From Salmonella enterica subsp. diarizonae (GTDB lineage Bacteria; Pseudomonadota; Gammaproteobacteria; Enterobacterales; Enterobacteriaceae): a DNA stretch of 64,000 nucleotides. The notes below the pieces were generated by a model, which saw nothing but the letters and a program-made list of their open reading frames with translations, had not been told where the DNA came from and ran no database searches. The translations under genes were made by a program, and so were the position numbers. Each line of letters starts with the position of its first letter. Positions within the stretch are counted from its first letter, which is position 1. The stretch lies in the NCBI RefSeq assembly GCF_008692785.1, contig NZ_VXJV01000012.1, positions 36,820 through 100,819 of the forward strand, written 5' to 3'. Shown here piece by piece: positions 59,710 to 64,000 of this stretch.

Positions 59710-60816
59710 TCAGACCGTCAGCGGCAGTCGCTGCTCGATAATACCGCCGCCCAGGCAGACTTCGCCGCTGTAAAAGACAGCGGACTGGCCCGGCGTAACG
59801 GCGGCAACCGGCTCGTCAAAGATGACCTCAATACGATCGTCATCCAGCGCGTTAATCGTGCACGGAATATCGGTCTGGCGGTAGCGGGTTTTTACCGTAC
59901 AGCGCAGGGTGCCGGTGAACGGTTCACGATCAACCCAATGTAGTTGCTGGGCGATGAGGCCTACTGACATCAGGCGAGGGTGTTCATGCCCCTGGGCGAC
60001 AATCAACACATTGTTTTCAACGTCTTTATCCACCACATACCAGGGGTCTTCGCTACCGTCTTTGGTGCCGCCAATTCCCAGCCCTTTACGCTGACCGAGC
60101 GTATGATACATCAGACCCTGATGCTCGCCGATTTCATCGCCGTCAACGGTAATGATTTTCCCCGGCTGCGCGGGCAGGTAGCGTCCTAAAAAGTCGCGGA
60201 ATTTGCGCTCGCCGATAAAGCAGATGCCGGTAGAATCTTTTTTCTTTGCGGTGATTAGCCCCAGATCTTCGGCGATTTTACGCACCTGCGGTTTTTCCAG
60301 CTCGCCAACCGGGAACAGACTTTGCGCAATCTGCTCATGGCCAAGCGTATAGAGGAAGTAGCTCTGATCTTTGTTGCCGTCGAGTCCGCGCAGCAGGCGG
60401 CTTTTGCCGTTTACATCCGCGCGACGGACGTAGTGGCCGGTGGCGATATAGTCGGCGCCTAAATCTTCTGCGGCGAATTCAAGGAAGGCTTTAAATTTGA
60501 TCTCTTTATTACACAGAATATCCGGGTTCGGCGTACGGCCTGCTTTGTATTCTTCAAGGAACAGTTCAAAGACATTATCCCAATATTCTGCGGCAAAATT
60601 GACGGTATGCAGTTCAATGCCGAGCTTGTCGCAGACGGCCTGCGCGTCAGCCAGATCGGCTGCTGCGGTACAGTATTCCTCACCGTCGTCCTCTTCCCAG
60701 TTCTTCATGAACAGGCCTTCTACCTGATAACCCTGTTGTTGCAACAGCCAGGCGGAAACGGAGGAATCGACACCGCCGGACATGCCGACGATCACTTTTT
60801 TTGGGCTTTCTGACAT
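59710..60816 (-). CDS. mnmA: MnmA, tRNA 2-thiouridylase
   Basis: MnmA transfers sulfur to U34 of tRNA-Lys, -Glu and -Gln. The 368-residue protein has the PP-loop SGGVDS (residues 13-18), catalytic Cys102 (DILCNK) and Cys199 (TGICFIG), and C-terminal beta-barrel domains. ATG at 60816 gives the known start (MSESPKKV). The upstream extension to 60861 is not conserved. It lies 53 bases after nudJ on the same strand and 86 upstream of hflD. Confidence 0.97.
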   Translation of the reverse strand: MSESPKKVIVGMSGGVDSSVSAWLLQQQGYQVEGLFMKNWEEDDGEEYCTAAADLADAQAVCDKLGIELHTVNFAAEYWDNVFELFLEEYKAGRTPNPDILCNKEIKFKAFLEFAAEDLGADYIATGHYVRRADVNGKSRLLRGLDGNKDQSYFLYTLGHEQIAQSLFPVGELEKPQVRKIAEDLGLITAKKKDSTGICFIGERKFRDFLGRYLPAQPGKIITVDGDEIGEHQGLMYHTLGQRKGLGIGGTKDGSEDPWYVVDKDVENNVLIVAQGHEHPRLMSVGLIAQQLHWVDREPFTGTLRCTVKTRYRQTDIPCTINALDDDRIEVIFDEPVAAVTPGQSAVFYSGEVCLGGGIIEQRLPLTV

Positions 60817-60869
60817 TGGAATACTCGCGACATTGAACTTCAAGGCGGCGTATTCTACCACGCAGCCCT

Positions 60870-61331
60870 TTACTTGACACCCTCTGTAAATGGCCAGTTA
60901 AATTCGCCCACCATGGATAAGGGGTAACGTTGTCCCGTTTGATAACTGCGAATGCTTTCAGCCACCAGCGGAGATCGTAAATTAGGCGCGTTCAGAATTT
61001 CGTCGGCACTCACCCAGCGGCAGCAATCGATATCATTGTCATGGGGTTCGGTCGCGCAAATATGATCAAGCTTGATAGCAAATAAAAAGCGCAGGAACGG
61101 GGTCTTATCCGGCGCAATCCACTGGTGCATACGGATAAAACACTGTGGTTGCGCCGTAATGCCTGTCTCTTCCCACAGTTCACGCGCGGCGGCCTGCGCC
61201 AGCGTTTCATCTGCTTCCAGATGTCCGGCAGGTTGATTCCATAACGATTTACCGTTGATGGTTTCTTCCACCACCAAAAATTTATCTTCGGCATGTACTA
61301 TGCAGGCGACGGTCACGTGCGGTTTAAACAT
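60870..61331 (-). CDS. nudJ: NudJ, Nudix phosphatase
   Basis: The 153-residue Nudix hydrolase acts in E. coli on HMP-pyrophosphate and thiamine pyrophosphate and on nucleoside triphosphates. The Nudix box GX5EX7REUXEEXGU runs from Gly36 to about residue 58 (GHLEADE...RELWEETG) and is intact. ATG at 61331 has a weak site. rluE ends nine bases before it, so they are probably co-transcribed. It may act with ThiK in thiamine salvage. Confidence 0.96.
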   Translation of the reverse strand: MFKPHVTVACIVHAEDKFLVVEETINGKSLWNQPAGHLEADETLAQAAARELWEETGITAQPQCFIRMHQWIAPDKTPFLRFLFAIKLDHICATEPHDNDIDCCRWVSADEILNAPNLRSPLVAESIRSYQTGQRYPLSMVGEFNWPFTEGVK

Positions 61332-61340
61332 GTTTTTTCC

Positions 61341-61994
61341 TTATTCTGTCGCATCCCGCCATTCACCGTTGGCAAGATTATCCAGCGTATAGTTTCCCAT
61401 CGCATAACGTATCAGGCGCAAAGTTGGATGACCAACATGCGCTGTCATACGCCTTACCTGGCGGTTACGACCTTCATATAAAGTGACTTTTAACCAGGCG
61501 GTAGGGATATTTTTGCGTTCGCGAATCGGCGGGGTGCGTGGCCACAGCCAGTCCGGTTCCGCGACAATCTCAATACCGGCGGGCAGGGTAGGGCCATCGT
61601 TGAGCGTGACGCCAGTACGAAGCGCCTGCAGCGCTTCGTGATCCGGGATGCCTTCTACCTGAACATAGTAAATCTTGCCGGTACGTTTGCCCGGTTGCGT
61701 AAGACGCGCCTGTAGCGCGCCGTCATTAGTCAGCACCAAAAGTCCTTCGCTGTCGCGGTCCAGGCGGCCTGCGGCATAAACGCCTTGCACAGGAATAAAA
61801 TCTTTTAACGTGCGGCGGCCTGCTTCATCCGTAAATTGTGGCAACACATCGTAAGGTTTATTGAACAAAACCACGCGTTTTGGCTGGTTTTCTTTCCGTG
61901 GTTTAGATGCCTGTCGTGAGCTGAATCGCTTAACGTAGTGATTTCTAAAAGAAGTTTTTTGCATGGTATTTTCAGAACTTATTAATTGCCGCAT
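61341..61994 (-). CDS. rluE: RluE, 23S rRNA pseudouridine synthase (U2457)
   Basis: RluE modifies U2457 of 23S rRNA. The 217-residue protein has the catalytic Asp79 in GRLDRDSEG and a basic N-terminal tail. ATG at 61994 matches the E. coli length, but that ATG overlaps a TATAAT hexamer, which suggests that the transcript may begin further in and that Met11 (61964) may be the real start, giving 207 residues. A longer start at 62072 is not supported. Lies downstream of no gene and is divergent from icd. Confidence 0.92.
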   Translation of the reverse strand: MRQLISSENTMQKTSFRNHYVKRFSSRQASKPRKENQPKRVVLFNKPYDVLPQFTDEAGRRTLKDFIPVQGVYAAGRLDRDSEGLLVLTNDGALQARLTQPGKRTGKIYYVQVEGIPDHEALQALRTGVTLNDGPTLPAGIEIVAEPDWLWPRTPPIRERKNIPTAWLKVTLYEGRNRQVRRMTAHVGHPTLRLIRYAMGNYTLDNLANGEWRDATE

Positions 61995-62043
61995 TATAGC
62001 GCAATAACGAGTATCTTTCATGGCGGCAAACAATAGGGTAGTA

Positions 62044-62072
62044 TTGACATGCTCATTACAAAACATTAACAA
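62044..62072 (+). promoter_or_regulatory. Candidate promoter of icd
   Basis: A perfect -35 TTGACA (62044-62049), a 17-base spacer and a weak -10 TAACAA (62067-62072) lie 94 bases before icd. ArcA and Cra effects are known for icd in E. coli, but I cannot place their sites with confidence. Confidence 0.4.
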
Positions 62073-62165
62073 AAAATTGCTCTAACGCAGTCGTGCAGCA
62101 GGACGCCATTGCACATGCAGCGCGATGACAGACGAGCAAACCAGAAGCGCTCGAAGGAGAGGTGA

Positions 62166-63416
62166 ATGGAAAGCAAAGTAGTTGTTCCGGCGGAAGGTAA
62201 AAAGATCACCCTGCAAAACGGCAAACTCAACGTTCCTGAGAATCCGATTATCCCGTTTATTGAAGGCGATGGTATCGGTGTTGATGTCACTCCAGCCATG
62301 CTTAAAGTGGTCGATGCCGCCGTCGAGAAAGCCTATAAAGGCGAGCGTAAAATTTCCTGGATGGAAATTTACACCGGAGAAAAATCCACACAGGTTTATG
62401 GCCAGGATGTCTGGCTTCCCGCTGAAACTCTTGATTTAATTCGTGATTACCGTGTAGCGATTAAAGGTCCGTTGACCACGCCAGTTGGCGGCGGCATTCG
62501 CTCTCTCAATGTGGCGCTGCGTCAGGAGCTTGACCTGTACGTTTGTCTGCGTCCCGTTCGTTACTATCAGGGCACACCAAGCCCGGTGAAACATCCGGAA
62601 CTGACTGATATGGTCATCTTCCGTGAAAACTCTGAAGATATTTACGCCGGAATTGAATGGAAAGCTGACTCTGCAGACGCCGAGAAAGTAATCAAGTTCC
62701 TGCGCGAAGAGATGGGCGTGAAGAAAATTCGCTTCCCGGAACACTGCGGTATCGGTATCAAACCGTGTTCTGAAGAAGGCACCAAACGTCTGGTTCGCGC
62801 GGCGATTGAATACGCGATTACCAACGATCGCGATTCCGTCACGCTGGTGCATAAGGGCAATATCATGAAGTTCACCGAAGGCGCGTTTAAAGACTGGGGC
62901 TACCAGTTGGCGCGCGACGAGTTTGGCGGTGAGCTTATCGACGGCGGTCCGTGGCTGAAAATTAAGAATCCGAATACGGGTAAAGAGATCGTAGTTAAAG
63001 ATGTTATCGCCGATGCGTTCCTGCAACAAATCCTGTTGCGTCCGGCGGAATACGACGTTATCGCCTGTATGAACCTGAACGGTGACTATATTTCCGATGC
63101 TCTGGCGGCTCAGGTTGGCGGTATCGGTATTGCACCGGGGGCGAACATCGGTGATGAGTGTGCGCTGTTTGAAGCGACTCACGGGACTGCGCCGAAATAT
63201 GCGGGCCAGGATAAAGTCAACCCAGGCTCCATTATTCTGTCTGCGGAGATGATGCTGCGTCACATGCAGTGGTTCGAAGCGGCGGATCTAATCGTTAAAG
63301 GTATGGAAGGCGCGATTGCCGCGAAGACCGTGACCTATGACTTTGAACGCCTGATGGAAGGCGCTAAGCTGCTGAAATGTAGTGAGTTTGGCGACGCGAT
63401 TATCGCGAATATGTAA
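62166..63416 (+). CDS. icd: NADP-dependent isocitrate dehydrogenase
   Basis: Icd converts isocitrate to 2-oxoglutarate and CO2 in the TCA cycle. The 416-residue protein has Ser113 (RSLNVAL), the residue phosphorylated by AceK to shut the enzyme on acetate, and the substrate and metal residues of the NADP-type enzyme ([12 protein letters not shown]). ATG at 62166 has a GGAGAGG site. Its 3' end is the integration site of phage e14 and phage 21 in E. coli, but here the tail is intact and no duplicate tail is seen within the window. Confidence 0.99.
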   Translation: MESKVVVPAEGKKITLQNGKLNVPENPIIPFIEGDGIGVDVTPAMLKVVDAAVEKAYKGERKISWMEIYTGEKSTQVYGQDVWLPAETLDLIRDYRVAIKGPLTTPVGGGIRSLNVALRQELDLYVCLRPVRYYQGTPSPVKHPELTDMVIFRENSEDIYAGIEWKADSADAEKVIKFLREEMGVKKIRFPEHCGIGIKPCSEEGTKRLVRAAIEYAITNDRDSVTLVHKGNIMKFTEGAFKDWGYQLARDEFGGELIDGGPWLKIKNPNTGKEIVVKDVIADAFLQQILLRPAEYDVIACMNLNGDYISDALAAQVGGIGIAPGANIGDECALFEATHGTAPKYAGQDKVNPGSIILSAEMMLRHMQWFEAADLIVKGMEGAIAAKTVTYDFERLMEGAKLLKCSEFGDAIIANM

Positions 63417-63433
63417 TATCGATAATTGTTAAA

Positions 63434-63469
63434 AACAAAAACGGGGACTTAACGTTCCCGTTTTTGTTG
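63434..63469 (+). terminator. Rho-independent terminator after icd
   Basis: The stem AACAAAAACGGG / CCCGTTTTTGTT (12 bp, perfect) is T rich in its right arm. It ends icd and can also terminate transcripts entering from the right. Confidence 0.88.
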
Positions 63470-63497
63470 CTTCGGAAAATCTTCCTTCAACTTCTCA

Positions 63498-63633
63498 CTA
63501 TTTAGACTTCCAGTTGTACCAGGTGGCTTCAGAGATACAGGTCTTGTGGCAGACCATCCTTAGCAGTCCGTCCGGCTTCAACCGACTTAAGCACAGCGAT
63601 AATTTACTGCTCAGTAAAACGAGCTTTACGCAT
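63498..63633 (-). pseudogene. Decayed IS3-family transposase orfA
   Basis: Read on the minus strand from ATG at 63633, behind the IS-type AAGGAGAACGCT site, the frame encodes MRKARFTEQ, then a TAA (63604-63606), then IIAVLKSVEAGRTAKD. A one-base insertion near 63553-63557 shifts frame, after which the text continues CHKTCISEATWYNWKSK and a stop. This is the N-terminal helix-turn-helix part of an IS3-family OrfA. The orfB part is missing. At least two inactivating changes. Confidence 0.85.
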
Positions 63634-63705
63634 AGCGTTCTCCTTCGTTGGCAGATTGATTATGCCGGATAGTTACAATCCACCCAAGTTACGGAGAACA
63701 CAATA
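63498..63705 (-). mobile_element. Remnant of an IS3-family insertion sequence
   Basis: The orfA remnant is preceded by about 70 bases of untranslated leader that begins TGTGTTCTCCGTAACT (minus strand, near 63703), which has the look of an IS end. The right-hand part and second end are absent. The boundary at 63705 is a guess from the change to AT-rich sequence. Confidence 0.5.
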
Positions 63706-63852
63706 ATCTATGTAGTCAAAACACTGATGTCATGATAATAACTAACTGGATTTTAAGATGTTTCCTCATAGAGGTTTTTCAATAAAAAATTAAGCTCATC
63801 AGATCAGTAACTTTTTAAATTATTTCTTACTTGATTATGATGAGGATGATTA
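63706..63852. other. AT-rich spacer before the recombinase gene
   Basis: About 147 bases of visibly AT-rich sequence, very different from the GC-rich core genes to the left. I see no gene or repeat in it. It may hold the recombinase promoter; a GAGG ribosome site lies at 63842-63845. Confidence 0.5.
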
Positions 63853-64000
63853 GTGAAAAGAAAATATCTTACGCAAGAAGAGATCGAAAAACTGCTGTCA
63901 GCGACTGACAGAATGCCCTTCCCGGAAAGAAACCGCTGCTTAATCCTGATGGCGTTTATTCATGGCTTCCGGGCCAGTGAGTTGCTGGGGCTGCGCTTAT
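63853..64000 (+). CDS. FimB/FimE-type tyrosine recombinase (5' part only)
   Basis: The first 49 codons of a gene that runs off the right edge. GTG at 63853 follows GAGG at seven-base spacing. The translation begins KRKYLTQEEIEKLLSATDRM and has NRCLILMAFIHGFRASELL. That is the N-terminal part of the FimB/FimE/HbiF group of small tyrosine recombinases, which invert promoter segments of fimbrial or other surface genes. The Arg in RASELL corresponds to the first catalytic Arg. Further catalytic residues lie outside the window. An integrase of similar fold cannot be fully excluded. Confidence 0.85.
   Translation, partial: MKRKYLTQEEIEKLLSATDRMPFPERNRCLILMAFIHGFRASELLGLRL

Noticed and set aside
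62436..63263. A 275-codon open frame opposite icd
   Set aside because: Antisense artefact of icd codon bias, with no supporting signals.
63300..63480. A phage attachment site duplication at the icd 3' end (as with e14 or phage 21)
   Set aside because: The icd tail is intact and I found no second copy of it in the following bases, so integration there is not shown within the window.

Overview
The window is a stretch of enterobacterial chromosome that I read as Salmonella, from the flg flagellar cluster to just past icd. Gene order matches the known flgA-to-icd backbone shared by Salmonella and Escherichia coli. Proteins such as FlgH, FlgI, PhoP, PhoQ, CobB and RNase E match, from memory, Salmonella versions closely. 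Scattered substitutions against what I recall of serovar Typhimurium (PhoQ periplasmic domain, FlgD, FlgH) suggest a lineage other than Typhimurium, possibly another subspecies. That is an inference without alignment.

Layout. 1-10190: the 5' end of flgA (minus strand), then flgBCDEFGHIJ (rod, hook, rings) and flgKL (hook-filament junction). An FlhD4C2-like box lies before flgB and a sigma-28 promoter before flgK. 10400-15900: rne with its long leader, rluC and yceF. 16000-27000: the lipid and ribosome cluster yceD-rpmF-plsX-fabH-fabD-fabG-acpP-fabF, then pabC-mltG-tmk-holB-ycfH. 27100-31000: ptsG with operator-like sites, and convergent fhuE with a Fur-like box. 31300-35200: hinT-ycfL-lpoB-thiK-nagZ-ycfP, mixing cell-wall synthesis control, wall recycling and thiamine salvage. 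35200-43400: ndh, ycfJ, comR/bhsA, ldtC and mfd. 43600-48700: lolCDE (lipoprotein export), nagK and cobB. 48700-54000: the spermidine/putrescine importer potABCD (minus strand) and pepT. 54100-61990, all minus strand: roxA, phoPQ, purB, hflD, mnmA, nudJ, rluE. 62166-63416: icd.

Almost all of the window is conserved core genome and the gene calls are secure. I found no CRISPR array, tRNA, rRNA, prophage or defence system. The only clearly accessory DNA is the last 500 bp after icd: a decayed IS3-type transposase orfA remnant (nonsense codon plus frameshift), an AT-rich spacer, and the first 49 codons of a FimB/FimE-type tyrosine recombinase running off the right edge. If an unusual system exists here, it probably starts beyond base 64000.

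The points I consider most worth checking are the altered PhoQ acidic sensor patch, the recombinase and IS remnant at the icd junction, a two-hairpin flgL 3' UTR that may yield a small RNA, two strong hairpins between rpmF and plsX, a CRP-like palindrome inside the bhsA promoter spacer, and an in-frame translatable leader on ptsG.
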